From Raphanus sativus (taxonomy: Eukaryota; Streptophyta; Magnoliopsida; Brassicales; Brassicaceae), in NCBI RefSeq assembly GCF_000801105.2, contig NC_079516.1:9114001-9178000 (forward strand): a stretch of DNA of 64,000 bases, in the 5' to 3' direction. This document shows positions 1-11,420 of this stretch, piece after piece (within the stretch, counting starts at the first letter, position 1; every line of letters starts with the position of its first letter). The position numbers were made by a program, and so were the translations under genes. Below the pieces are notes generated by a model that searched no databases, was not told where the DNA came from, and saw only the letters and a list, made by a program, of their open reading frames with translations.

Positions 1-3000
1 GGCATTGGCTTTCTGTCGTAATGTGTCTCGCCATCAGGATTTCACCCACTGGTAGAGCTTGCTGGAAAAGCTTCCAAAGGAACATCTTGATCTTTGGAGA
101 GATATGGAGGTTCCAGACTCCCTTAAACCACTCTAGTTCCCTCGGTTCTGGATGTCCTCCCTCCTCTGTTCTCATTTTTATGGCCTCATGATACCCTGAT
201 TTTGTCATGTATTCTCCTGAGGGTGTGCTCAGCCATATCTGCTTATCTGGTGCTCCTGTCTCGCTCGGTATTATGTTTTTGATGAGCTTCTCCCATTGTG
301 GTAGGATCTGTCGGATTTTTGATGTGTTCCAATTTCTAGTTCCTTCCTCAAACAGGTCAGCGACTAAGAGGCTTGCGGTTGATTCCGTTGCTGGTCCCGT
401 AGGTCTCAGTTGTGTAGATAGACTCAGCCAAGCATCGTCCCATATCTGGATGGAAGACCCGTCTCCTACAACCCACCCCATATTTCGTTTTAATAGGTCT
501 CGGCCTAGCAAAACGCCTCGCCATCCATGTGATGATGCGCTCTTTTGTGATACGTCCAGGAAACTCTCCGCTTGGCAATACTTGCCCATAAGGATTCTAG
601 ATAACAGCAGCTCGGGTTTATTGAGAATCCTCCAGCTCAATTTGCCTAAGAAGGCATCGTTGAAAGCCTGGAAGTCTCTGAATCCTAATCCTCCTATAGC
701 TTTCGGTTGAGTCATCCTGTCCCATGACACCCATGCCATCTTGTTCTGCCCGTCAACATCGTCCCACCAGAACCTGGTGACAGCAGATTGGATACGCTTA
801 CACAAGGAGACCGGTAGCTTAAAGCAAGTCATCGCATGAGAGGGTATCGGAGAGAGGACACTCTTGATCATAATCATCTTCCCCGCTTTCGATAAGAAAC
901 GGTTTGACCAGCTGCTTCCTTTTTGCCGGATTCTATCAACAATGGAAGTGAAGAGATCCCTCTTTTTTCTTCCAAACTGTTCCGGTAAGCCGAGGTACTT
1001 GCCTACTCCACCTTCCTTTTGTATGTCTAGTGCGTCTTTTACCAGTGTCCGTAGAGCACCTGGTGTTCTTCTTGAGAAAGTGATAGACGATTTTTCATTG
1101 TTGATGGTTTGGCCAGAGGCTTCCTTGTATCGTTGCAGGATGCCGGTTAGACATTGGCTGCTCTTCACATTTGCTCGTGTGAAAAACATAGTGTCATCCG
1201 CGAAAAGTAAGTGATTGACCCGGGGGCATGCCCTTGCCACACTAATTCCTTTTAGAGAACCCTCTTCGTTTGCCCTGTTACACAAGCCCGAGAGAACTTC
1301 ACTACACAAAATGAAAATATATGGTGAAAGAGGGTCTCCTTGACGGATGCCTCTGCTCGGTTGTACCCTTCCTCTAGGCGAGCCGTTGATGAGGAAGGAG
1401 AGTGTAACAGTGGATACACATTCCATGATCCAAGTGATCCATGTCTCGTGGAAACCCAACTGTCTCAGGACTAGCTCGATAAACTCCCATTCGAGCCGGT
1501 CATATGCTTTGCTCATATCCGTTTTAACCGCCATAGAACATCTCTTTTCCGCATCTGAGTTCTTTAGGAAGTGGAGTACCTCATGTGTTATCAACACATT
1601 ATCAGAGATGGCTCGGCCGGGGACGAAGGCCGACTGATTCTCGGAGATGATGTTTGTGAGCAGCGGTTGCATCCTTCTGGTTAAGATCTTTGAGATGATC
1701 TTATAATAAACATTGCACAGAGCTATGGGGCGGTAATCGGCTACTTTCTGTGGGCTTTTAATCTTCGGGATGAGTCGGATGTTTGTTTCATTTATCCTTG
1801 GCGGTAGCGTTCCAGACTCGAAGAAGCCTCTGATCTCGTTGACTATATCTGGTCCAATAGCCTCCCAATTGGAGTGGAAGAAGCTGGCTGAGAACCCGTC
1901 CGGTCCCGGTGCCTTATCTGCGTGAATAGAAAACACCGCATCTCTGATTTCCGTTGCTGACGGTATCTGTATTAGAACCGCATTCTCCGCATCTGTTACT
2001 CTTTTTTGAAGAGCGTATGCAACTGTTTCAGCTCTGTTTCCCTCCATCGAAGTGAATAGTTCTTCGTAATACTGGACTATGACCTTAGTAATCTCGCCTT
2101 CCTTATATACCTCTGCCCCATTGCTGTCTGCAATAACCGAGAAGGAGTTGATTCTGCGTCGTTTTCTTGTCACCGCATGAAAATATCCAGTGTTGCGGTC
2201 TCCTAGCTTCAGCCAAAGGAGGCGACTTCTCTGTCTCCAGAAAGCTTCTTCCGCTTGGTAGGCTGCCTCTAGGTCTGTTGTGACCTTCTTAATAAGATCG
2301 CCATCATTGATCGGGTTCACCAGTGCGCTTTCAAGCTCTTTTTTCTTCTTCTCTATGGTGATCCTGCTGTTCCGATATTGTTTCTTACTCCACTCAACAA
2401 TCGCAGTTCTGGTCATGGATATTTTTGTGCTAATGGAGCTATCCCCTGCTTTTTGCCATATGTTTCGGACCAGCTCTTTCACCTCCGGGTTGTCTTTTAA
2501 TCTGCGGTCATATCGAAACATTCCCTTCCTTTTCTTTCTTTCCGGTGCAAAGATAGACACCAGTGGTCTATGATCTGATCCTTCCAGCTCCAGGTACTGG
2601 CTCCTTGCAGTCGGAAATAGTTCTGCCCACGAGCTGGTCGCAGCAACTCTATCGAGGCGACATCTAACCAGATGGTCGCCCCGCTGTCCCCTCCAAGATA
2701 GGAAATCACCAGAGTGGGGTAAGTCAAACAGGTCTCCCTCGGAGTAGAAGGTTCGGAGATCACCAAACGATCCCTCTGGTCTTGCCGGTCCCCCCTCCTT
2801 TTCCTCATTACTGAGGATGTCATTTAGATCTCCTGTTATCATCCATGGGGCGTCTCTGTTATTCATTAGGGGAGTCATTTGTTCCCAAAACAATCTCCTC
2901 TTTACATTATCAGTATCAGCGTATACAAAGGCAGCAAAGAAAGTTTTTCCCTCATATTCAATACAAGTATCAATGAAGTTTGCATTTGAGGACAAAATAT

Positions 3001-3229
3001 GGAGCTTTACTTCCTGTTTCCATAGGATCGCTAACCCCCCTGCACCATGTCCGGTTGGCGGGATTAGATGGTGGTGCTCGTATCCAAGTTGATCGGTTTT
3101 GTTGCGAACGAAGCTATCGGGATTTTTAGTTTCCATGAGGAATAAAATGTCAGGAGAGATTGATCGGTTCATCTCCTTTAGACGTCGAACTGTCCGGGGA
3201 TTCCCTAACCCCTGACAGTTCCAGCTCAT
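1..3229 (-). CDS. LINE ORF2 polyprotein: endonuclease and reverse transcriptase (partial, C-terminus off window)
   Basis: ORF2 nicks target DNA and reverse-transcribes the element RNA. I read the frame codon by codon from ATG at 3227-3229 to position 2 and found no stop in 1,076 codons. The N-terminal apurinic-type endonuclease shows METKN, ITGDLND and SDHRPLV. The reverse transcriptase shows KAPGPDG at about residue 439, DYRPIALCN, QSAFVPGRAISDN, TDMSKAYDRLEW, GIRQGDPLSPYIF and the catalytic FADD near residue 677. The last visible part (DVDGQNKMAWVSWD, then GGLGFRDFQAFN) is the usual region after the RT. A zinc-finger region and RNase H would be expected further on, outside the window. No frameshift was found: landmarks at 1195, 715 and 442 are all in the phase of the start codon. 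Confidence 0.9.
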   Translation of the reverse strand, partial: MSWNCQGLGNPRTVRRLKEMNRSISPDILFLMETKNPDSFVRNKTDQLGYEHHHLIPPTGHGAGGLAILWKQEVKLHILSSNANFIDTCIEYEGKTFFAAFVYADTDNVKRRLFWEQMTPLMNNRDAPWMITGDLNDILSNEEKEGGPARPEGSFGDLRTFYSEGDLFDLPHSGDFLSWRGQRGDHLVRCRLDRVAATSSWAELFPTARSQYLELEGSDHRPLVSIFAPERKKRKGMFRYDRRLKDNPEVKELVRNIWQKAGDSSISTKISMTRTAIVEWSKKQYRNSRITIEKKKKELESALVNPINDGDLIKKVTTDLEAAYQAEEAFWRQRSRLLWLKLGDRNTGYFHAVTRKRRRINSFSVIADSNGAEVYKEGEITKVIVQYYEELFTSMEGNRAETVAYALQKRVTDAENAVLIQIPSATEIRDAVFSIHADKAPGPDGFSASFFHSNWEAIGPDIVNEIRGFFESGTLPPRINETNIRLIPKIKSPQKVADYRPIALCNVYYKIISKILTRRMQPLLTNIISENQSAFVPGRAISDNVLITHEVLHFLKNSDAEKRCSMAVKTDMSKAYDRLEWEFIELVLRQLGFHETWITWIMECVSTVTLSFLINGSPRGRVQPSRGIRQGDPLSPYIFILCSEVLSGLCNRANEEGSLKGISVARACPRVNHLLFADDTMFFTRANVKSSQCLTGILQRYKEASGQTINNEKSSITFSRRTPGALRTLVKDALDIQKEGGVGKYLGLPEQFGRKKRDLFTSIVDRIRQKGSSWSNRFLSKAGKMIMIKSVLSPIPSHAMTCFKLPVSLCKRIQSAVTRFWWDDVDGQNKMAWVSWDRMTQPKAIGGLGFRDFQAFNDAFLGKLSWRILNKPELLLSRILMGKYCQAESFLDVSQKSASSHGWRGVLLGRDLLKRNMGWVVGDGSSIQIWDDAWLSLSTQLRPTGPATESTASLLVADLFEEGTRNWNTSKIRQILPQWEKLIKNIIPSETGAPDKQIWLSTPSGEYMTKSGYHEAIKMRTEEGGHPEPRELEWFKGVWNLHISPKIKMFLWKLFQQALPVGEILMARHITTESQC

Positions 3230-3234
3230 AATCT

Positions 3235-5223
3235 TTAAGGACCGGGAATGGATGGAGTCCGAAAATCCATCCTCTTCCTTGAGCTCGCGGGGATCAAGTT
3301 GCAGATTGGCCTATTCTCCGAACTTGTAGTTGAGGTCGCAGCTGATCCTGCTCTCCTTGCTGTCCCCACTTTTGTTTTAGCTTTTCCCACTGCATTTTGA
3401 TCTGGGGCTAGCCTTCGTCGCACTGTGGGAGGTTTGTTTTGAGAGACTGTCCTCCTTCTAGAACCCGATCCCGCCACTATTTTTGGGCTACCTTGCACTT
3501 TTCTTTTCCCTGGGGGGCGTCCCGGTTTTCTTTTTCCTCCTGGTGCAGTGGACATTAGTTCCTTTGATCTCTCTAGATCCACGACAGGTCCGAGGCGCAT
3601 TGTTGCTGGGACTCGTTCTGGACTGGTTGGTGATATCTCAGTCGAAAGTCCTAGTCGTTGGGTCGCTGGTACTCTGTTTTCCTCAGACTGAGGTAATACT
3701 GGTAGTTCTCTCTCCTCTGGAGAATCTTGTAGGCGTGGTGGAGGACCCAGTCTTTGAGTTACAGGAATTCTTTCTTGTGAATCAGGGTTTTGGCTCCTTC
3801 TTCCTGAGCTTTTTCCAGAGATATGTTGTGTCTCATCGGGGAGGCTCAAGCGCTGAGTGGCTGGGATTCTTTCCGGTGAGAATGTCTCAGAGTTTTGGAT
3901 AGTCATCCTGGCTTCTGCGATCATTGAGTCTCTCACCATTTTGATGGCTCTTGTCTCCATCTCACCGTGTTCCTCCGCCTGCCTCATTCTCTCTATTCTT
4001 GCTTCCCTTTCAGTTGGGTCCGCAGTCTTTGTATACACCAGCATCGCGTCTCTTACTTCGCCTAGTGCTTTTTCTACTGCTTCTTGAGGTAAAGTGTGTG
4101 GGCTAGTTTGTAGAGGAGCCCCTCTATCACCTGCCTCAGCTGCAGTTTCTGGTGCTTTGGTTCCCCCCTCACGAGAGATACTTGTGTTCCTTGAGATCTC
4201 TCTGTAAAAGCTTCTTCCATTTGAGGCAGGGTATCTGTGTTGATGATCCCGTGTAATTCGGTGATCATTATACCCGCTTCCTCTCGATCTTTCCCTTGCT
4301 TGGTGGTCACGTCTGTAATTTCTCCTGTCCTCCCATTCTTTTGGTTGAGTTTTGTAGATTCTCTGTTTGGAGCTTTCTCTAACTTCTCTAGGAGTTTTCC
4401 TTTCCTTTGTGTTTGACGCGTTGGAGGCAGAGGACTGGAAGGTAAAGTTTCCTCTAGGTTCCCACTCGCGTTGCTTGTGAATTTCCAGTACAGAGGGGTG
4501 GGATAACTGTTTGGAGGCTTCATCTTCCTGAGCTGCTACGCGAGCTTTATTCTGGTGTTTTGCCTCCAAACAGTCATTCAGTTCATGATCCAGTCGAAAG
4601 CACTTTGGACAGTGTTTCTCTAGTCTTTCATAGACGAGTTTGACCCTTACTTCATCGCCATTTGAGTACTCAATGACTGTAGAGGTGATTAGTGGGAGGA
4701 GTCCGTTTACGTGGACTCTCATCTTTGCTGTGGTCTGGGTAATTTCTGACTTTTCAAAGACCCCAATGTCATCTCCAATGCTTTTGATGATCTGTTCACT
4801 CCACAGGTGGATTGGTATGCCTTGAACTCTTATCCAAAAAGGGATAAGAGCAGGGAAAGACATTGACGTTGTAGGTTCCCATCTCTGAACTATCACCATC
4901 CATCTTGAGAAATGGTATGGTCTTTTCTCTAGTACTTGTAGTAGATCCTCTTCTCGCTCAAATTTGAACTGAAAGAGACCATTTCCTAGATCAGCTCCAG
5001 TTGGTCGGACGTCGGACTTCCATAGTTCAGTGAAGAAAGCGATGAGAGGCCAAATCTTTTGAGCAGAAGGTTTTGTTACCCTCCCAATCAAAGTTAGAGA
5101 GAATTTGCTGTCGATTTCAGCGTTATCCGGTAGTTGGGCTTTGATTCGAGCAGTTCGTGGGGCATTGAGGGAATCATACCGGATTGATTTCCCCTTCTCC
5201 TCTCTCGATAGTCTTCTGCTCAT
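3235..5223 (-). CDS. LINE ORF1 protein (DUF4283 plus zinc knuckle), 662 aa
   Basis: This is the nucleic-acid-binding first protein of plant L1-type LINEs, thought to coat the element RNA. Residues about 35-200 read as the DUF4283 domain usual in these elements (for example FWIRVQGIPIHLW at about 129-141). A CX2CX4HX4C zinc knuckle follows at C205, C208, H213 and C218. The remainder is a long basic, low-complexity tail that carries four spaced copies of a motif like RVPATQRLG. The frame is uninterrupted from ATG at 5223 to TAA at 3235, and ORF2 begins five bases later on the same strand, so ORF2 translation probably depends on reinitiation or a similar mechanism. Family assignment is from recognised motifs; the function of the tail is unknown. 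Confidence 0.88.
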   Translation of the reverse strand: MSRRLSREEKGKSIRYDSLNAPRTARIKAQLPDNAEIDSKFSLTLIGRVTKPSAQKIWPLIAFFTELWKSDVRPTGADLGNGLFQFKFEREEDLLQVLEKRPYHFSRWMVIVQRWEPTTSMSFPALIPFWIRVQGIPIHLWSEQIIKSIGDDIGVFEKSEITQTTAKMRVHVNGLLPLITSTVIEYSNGDEVRVKLVYERLEKHCPKCFRLDHELNDCLEAKHQNKARVAAQEDEASKQLSHPSVLEIHKQREWEPRGNFTFQSSASNASNTKERKTPREVRESSKQRIYKTQPKEWEDRRNYRRDHQARERSRGSGYNDHRITRDHQHRYPASNGRSFYREISRNTSISREGGTKAPETAAEAGDRGAPLQTSPHTLPQEAVEKALGEVRDAMLVYTKTADPTEREARIERMRQAEEHGEMETRAIKMVRDSMIAEARMTIQNSETFSPERIPATQRLSLPDETQHISGKSSGRRSQNPDSQERIPVTQRLGPPPRLQDSPEERELPVLPQSEENRVPATQRLGLSTEISPTSPERVPATMRLGPVVDLERSKELMSTAPGGKRKPGRPPGKRKVQGSPKIVAGSGSRRRTVSQNKPPTVRRRLAPDQNAVGKAKTKVGTARRAGSAATSTTSSENRPICNLIPASSRKRMDFRTPSIPGP

Positions 5224-5805
5224 GGTGCTAGGTTTTCTGGTGACTATGCTCTAAACTTTCTTCTCCTTAAATAAACAAGTAGCTTAAACAGTACTTTGTT
5301 CACAATTTTTCAGCAGCTGTAAAGTACAGGAACCCCTGTTTCTAAAGCCGTTATCGTTTCAGTAGATTTGTGAGCTCTCTTCCGGTTTGGTTTGTAGGAG
5401 TTGTACAGGCCTCAATCTTCTTCTTATGTTTTGCTGGGAAATCTGTAGATCTGTGGACTTTTGCAGGGAGAAAAGTAAGGCTTCACCAAAAGGACAGGAA
5501 CCCCTGTATCAAAAAAATTGAGGAGCATCCCAGCTGGTAGTGAGAGCGCCGGAGTTCATCAGTTCCTCCATGGTTCCGGTCGCCGGAGATGTATTTGCGG
5601 TGGAGAGGCGGTCCCTCCGACCCCGGGTCGGGGGAAGAACCCGATGGGTTAAAGGCAGTACTTGGGATTACCCGCTGACTTTGTACTGAAGTGGCAAAAG
5701 ATTTGAAAAAGGCCAGACTGTTGCAGGTTCAGTCAGCCGAAAAGAGGAATAAAACAGGGGGTAAAAGGAGGATGTGTGTCTTTATCCCGTGGTTAACCAC
5801 CACCT

Positions 5806-6862
5806 ATAGATTTGATTTAAATTTTAAAACTTTAAATGAAATCACTCAAATAACTTTAAAATTCACCCAAATCCTACCAAAAATAAAACACTCCAAAACT
5901 CTCTAAAATCATCAGTCCAATACACCCCCTAAGAGATTTCATACATCATGCGCAGTTAGCCAGTTATAACAATTTTATAGAACTATTGTTTTTTTTTAAT
6001 AATAGTTTTTAGATTTTAGCTTTATCAGAATAAAATCCTAAAATAATTATTTGTAATATCTTTTATATATGGTCTAAAGCTTTAAATTTATATATTTCCT
6101 ATTTATTTAGTTTAATATAAATTTAATTTATTTATTTATTAATTCTTAGTTGAAATGCATTAACATAATAAAATTATCCTATTAGCAACTTCAATGAATC
6201 GAGTAACACTCGTAGAATGAACATATTTTATGAGAATTATAAAATTAAATGATTTGATTAGTTTTTTGGCACCGATTTAAAATACAATTCAAAACACCTA
6301 AAACATAAAATTTTCATAAATGAAATTTGACATGTCACAATAAGAATTAAGAAATGTCATCGTTTTCACTTAAGCATGTCATCGTTTTCATTTAACCATG
6401 TCATTTTTTAATGAAAATGAATGTAATGATGATAGATAAGTATAATTTAAAAATCACTTTTAAATAATCTTTACAGGATTATAATAATTCAAAATCTTTA
6501 TTGCCTCAAAGTATAATTTCTTGATGAAAACTATAAATTTGTTAATAATACATTTCTTGACTTCTTTTATTTTAGTTCTTTTTATGTTATCTAGCTTATT
6601 AAAATTTACCAATATGAATATAATGTCATTAGAAACTAACTAATCCTAATTATTAGCATTAATTAATCTTGACAAAATATTTCTTAAAAATACAATCAAT
6701 TAATTTTATTGGTTAACATTAATGATTGTTTCAGCCTACCAAAAAAAAAAATTAATGATTGTTTCAAATGACATATATCTTTAAAAAGAATTTGCTAAAG
6801 TAAAAAAGTTAATTAATTTTATCTATAATTGATTGTATATATATATATATATAATATATATA
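5806..6862. other. AT-rich intergenic DNA with one half of a MITE
   Basis: From about 5806 to 5935 the sequence matches one terminus of a Brassica-type MITE (ending in CCAATACACCCCCTA). The matching other terminus is absent, as if the LINE inserted into or next to it. The rest is AT-rich DNA with no supported gene. A TA dinucleotide run at about 6837-6862 immediately precedes the Helitron. Confidence 0.5.
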
Positions 6863-7344
6863 TCTAATACTATAAAGAAAAGCACTCTCTCACGGGAGAC
6901 AGCCACGTCAGTAATTCAAGTGTCCAGGATGCGACACCTGTCCCATCTATCAAAAGCACTGCGTTTCATTTAATTGATTTGGCTTCGGTGGTTTGTATAC
7001 GGGCTTAATGTAACCCAAACCGAATTAAGAGCAACAATGTAGTTAAACGCTAAACTCGATCTAGGGTTTTGACAGCGTTCTTTTCATCTTCTGTCTAAAA
7101 ATTCTCAGGCAATGGATATCTAGCTCTCCCGAAACTATAGTTGGTGTCTTTTTGGTTGTTGGTGTTTGCTTGACAATTTGTGTCTGCTCGATTTCTACTC
7201 CGGCTACCTTCTCTGAGAAACCGTCAAAGTTTGATAGTAAGTATATATAAAACCTTCCGACTATCCTCATGTTCCTCTACTTCTCACCGTTTGAATATCT
7301 CTGAAATCTCACACAAGCTTTCCCATAATGCTAAATTCACAGAT

Positions 7345-7448
7345 TCACTTCTCCGACTTGAAGGCCGGCCGCTGCAAGTGTGTCGTTCAGAACTGACTCC
7401 GGAGGTCAGTTGATGGCCATCGATATGCTCCTTCTTGATGCCAATGTA
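7345..7448 (+). pseudogene. Remnant of an RPA1-like OB-fold (DUF223-type) exon inside the Helitron
   Basis: One frame reads SDLKAGRCKCVVQ and then hits a stop. A second frame then reads GGQLMAIDMLLLDAN up to a GT splice-like site. Together these match the first OB fold of the plant replication-protein-A-like proteins that Helitrons commonly encode or carry, broken by a frameshift. Further exon-like debris follows to about 10250, but I could not identify it. The remnant may descend from an autonomous Helitron or from a captured gene. Confidence 0.5.
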
Positions 7449-10400
7449 AATTGCTTCATAAGTTTAATTCATCTTCATATACGGCTTTAGATTTCGATTA
7501 CTTTCAAATTGATAACCCGTGTTTTTGAAGAAATGAAAGTTGGTTCTTAACTCCATGAGCAGGTGAGTTAGCTAGGAGCAGCTACTGTCCATGTCTGCAC
7601 TTCTGAAGGTAGTTATTTTTTGAGCTATTAACAAATTGTATTCTCAAATGAGTTTCTAAGTGTCACATAATAGGCCAAGAGATATCGGGTCTATTGACAT
7701 TGGCTTTCAAATCTTTATGGTCTTAGTGGATTTCCTGGTAAATCAATTGTTTCATTGGTAAACCTTATTATCCTCAAAATTTGGTAATAATCGTGTAGTA
7801 TTCATATCTAGATGGTAATAATTTTTTTTTTGCTTTTATGAGATGAAAAGATTAACAAGCGTTTATGGATATCAGAATTTTACTTATTTGCTTTGCAACT
7901 GTTGTTGGACTGTGGATGTAGACACAACGGGACTTTTTTATTCTATCATTGTTTTTTATAAAACTCAAATCTTATTTTGAGATATAGATCTAATTGTTGA
8001 AATATGCTTATTCTAAAGTGTGATCTTTACTTTCAGGTGAAACAGCTTCAGATCCTTCACAAGGACACCCCATAATGGAAGTAGAAATCAACCAGAGAAC
8101 AAAATTTCCGAGCTATGTATTAGGATAGTGGTGAAGACATTTACATTGTCGTCTCCAGTTCCCAAACAAACAAAGGTTTGTATTATATGCCAGACTTATT
8201 GTCATGTATTTTATATATCTTGCTACGTCAATCTCGGTCTCTTTTGATCAATATCAGATACTGATGTTTGTAGTGTCCATATTTTGGTTCTCTTTATGCC
8301 TTCTCTATATTTGGTGTTGTTTTTGCCGAATCACATGTTGTGTTGTTGTTTTACTTTAGCTGCTCTGGTACTTGGTAGTAAGTTATGTGATTGTTTTGTT
8401 ACTGGCTAATGATATGTAAGGGTGGTGGAGCAGTCAAAAGGAGCCACATTCCTTGAGTTAAGATAACCCATGTGGATCATGGTAGCTGTGTTGGCGATGA
8501 AGTGGTTGAAGGTGGACTAGCTGATGAAACTGCTCTAGGTCACAACTCTGTTAATGGAAGGTGAGGGGAGCAGTCACCAGTTAAGGAAGATGGGTCCTCT
8601 TGAACGAAGGTACCAACTGAGTGACATCCAAAGAGCAAGGAGAACCAAAGTTACAAGACATGATGACGTTTACGTTGCATTTCCAGACATTGTCAAGTCC
8701 GACTACTTCAAAACTTTATGACATTGGTTTCCGTGGTTTTTCTTAAACTCATACCATATCAGACTTTTTCAGTTGTCAGATAGGCGTCCTGTTGCCAAAA
8801 AGACCTTCTCCCTAACAAATCATAACAAGTGGTTTAAGAAACCCAGTCAACAAATCAACGGACTGATGCGAAATGCATATTTACGAAAACCAAACATAGT
8901 TCTTAGATTTTACATAAATAAGTCTCACTACTTTGAAAGTTTATTGTCATTGGTTGTTCTAACGTAAGACGTCCAGTTTGCAAACCCATTACCCTTTCCA
9001 AACAAAAATAATCAAATAGTAAACAATTATTTACGACATTATGTTTTTAAAATCATGTTCAAAGTGTTCTTAACTCATGTTCATATTATTGTTGATTATG
9101 CTTCTTTCTCAATGTGATTCTGTTCGTAAACTCATGTTTGTGTCTTCTCATCATTTCACCTTATATAAAAACTTCTATCTCAAAATTGTTTTCTCTTCAC
9201 AATTTTCACTATTCACAAATAAAGGCGGGCTTTCAAATCTCTGAAATCTTCCGGCAAAGCCCCATCTCTCAATTCTTCAGTGACTTCGCTCTTGATTAGG
9301 GAGTCGGAGCTGTGCTTTAGCTTGCAAAGAAGGTCAGAGGTGGTGATGATGTCGGTTCGTTCATCGATAGAAGAAGAAGGTAACAAACACACTCAATATT
9401 CTTGAGAGTTCTGGAGGAGAATCGTCTGTGATTGAAGCAGCAATGAACTTGCCTGATTAAGTTGTGTGTGATGAAGTTGGAGTCATAGAGAGTATTCTTG
9501 AAGTCTACACTCTGTTAAATGTGATGAGTTGATATTGTAAACATATGTTCCGTTTAATATTATATCTCACGAGTCATGTTTAATCTGACTTTTTGTGATA
9601 CAAGAAGTTTTCGGGCTCCTTCTGCAGTGTAGTTGCTGCCGATATTTCTGCTCAGCTCTTACCTTGGTCTTATGCTGTAGGATATTTGGATATCTTCCAC
9701 CATTCATTAAGAAACAGGTTCAAATTCTTCGACATAAGACTTCTCTTTGTTTTACACAAAAGCAAAAATATGGATGCTTAAAAGATACTCTTCTTTGTTT
9801 TTGCAGCTACTTCTCCTTCCTCAGCCTGATGCTGCTGCTCAGCTATCCCAGTTAAGAAGAAGAAACAAAATGTAGGAGATAATATGTTTTAAAAAGGATC
9901 TGCAAGATTAATGCAGGAGATGACAAGTCCCACATCAAATGGTGCTTCAGAAGTTATAGAAAGCAACAAAAGTGAATCAATGCCAAAGTTTTCATGGTGC
10001 GTCTAAAAAAGTTGTAGTGGAGATTGTGTGGTAGGGTCATGGTGACGGCAGAGCCGAGTCGCGATGAGGTGGTATGGTCATTGCTTAGCGGTGATGGTTG
10101 TATGACTTACATAAAACAGAGATCAGAGCAGAGGAGGGGAGAAGAAAACATGGGTAAAGAAGAGAAGGAAGAAGATAGTTTGAAAATGGGTTTTTGTGTT
10201 TTCATTTTTGGTATCTGCCAAACCACAGAGGACATGTCAAATAAGGAAGAATAACTGGTATTATGAGAGTTAGAACGAAGCCATAATCGTCATTGCTTCA
10301 TAGGTAAGGAACCTCTGTAAAACCTGTTAACATGAATTGAAAAAATTCAGTATGTACGAAAATTTGGAAGAGTGCGCCAGTAAGGAAAATCAGATAATGA

Positions 10401-10828
10401 TAAGTTGACATTTCTTTAATCATTCCGATGTAAACTCTGTCCGGAAACAGGCTCAAAACGTACAAATGAAATGGGCTTTACATATGGATTTTGACTTAAA
10501 CAGCCTTCGATAGATGGTATGTCAAAAGGTGATGGAAAAACCCGTTAACCTACAATGAAAATTCAATTAGTTGATGAGATAGGAATGAATGTTTTGATAA
10601 AAAAAAAAGAGAGAGAGATATGAATGAATGCTCTCACTCAATACGACGATACACTCAAACAATTAAGGGCAATTCTCTAAAGTACATTATTTTAAGTTTT
10701 TATCATATAAAAAAAGATTTTATGAAAAAGAATGATTAAAATATCTCATTTAATAAGAGAACAGACTTTTATACCATAAATATATAAATACAAACAAATA
10801 AATAAAATAAATAATAATTTTTTTTAGA

Positions 10829-11420
10829 GATTCAGATTAGGCATGGACATATTTTCTAGATCCAAAGATCCAAACCGGTACCGATCCGAAAATCGGGTTT
10901 TGGGTCAGATCCGGATATGGTTAAATATCCGATTGGGTAAGCTTTCATTTATATTTCGGGTACCGATTAGGAATAGATATTACCCGAAATCCGAACAACT
11001 ATCCGAAAATACCCGATTCTTAGTTCTTCGACCATTTAACATAAGTAGCTTTTAGTTTATTCAAGATTTTATTTTTATTTTTTGTGAGTTAGTTCAAGTA
11101 TACTTTTATTTAGTTTCAGATTTATAGTATCTATATGTCTTAATCTCTTATAATTGATTCGTTTATTCGGAGAAGTCGGATAAAAAACACCCATTTCGGT
11201 CTGTTCTGATAAATACAGCTAAATCCGAACTGAAACCGACTTCTCTACGGTTACTTCGGGTGTAAGCGGATCCGAACCGGATCTGCAGGTATCGAACCGT
11301 ATCCAAACTAGCATTTTAAATTATCCGATCGGTACTATTTTTTCTAATTCTGAAATATCTAAAATTTGAAAAACTCGATCCGAATCCAAACCGGTAATCC
11401 GAATGCCCATACCTAATTCA
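10829..11420. repeat. Nested terminal-inverted-repeat element, about 590 bp
   Basis: The ends are inverted copies (AGATTAGGCATGGACAT at the left; the reverse complement of ATGCCCATACCTAATTC at the right). Each is followed by mirrored sequence built on GGATCCGAACCG-like words, so the whole unit can fold back on itself. It lies inside the larger Helitron and has no coding capacity. The superfamily is not clear. Confidence 0.6.

Larger units (their letters stand above)
1..5805 (-). mobile_element. L1-type LINE retrotransposon, apparently intact coding part, 3' end outside window
   Basis: A non-LTR retrotransposon lies on the minus strand. It has a leader of roughly 580 bp (5224 to about 5805), a full ORF1 (3235-5223), and an ORF2 that starts 5 nt after the ORF1 stop and stays open to position 2. 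The 3' end, poly(A) tail and target duplication lie beyond the left edge. The 5' border is placed near 5805, where an AT-rich MITE-like sequence resumes; this border is approximate. The element is clearly richer in G and C than its surroundings, as expected of a young insertion. The plus-strand open frames inside it are shadows. Confidence 0.9.

Noticed and set aside
207..2573. Several plus-strand open frames of 90-170 codons (207-710, 864-1214, 1347-1637, 2280-2573)
   Set aside because: They are antisense to the uninterrupted LINE ORF2 and match no domain.
2497..2823. Minus-strand open frame of 108 codons
   Set aside because: It is out of phase with ORF2, whose endonuclease frame covers the same bases with clear motifs.
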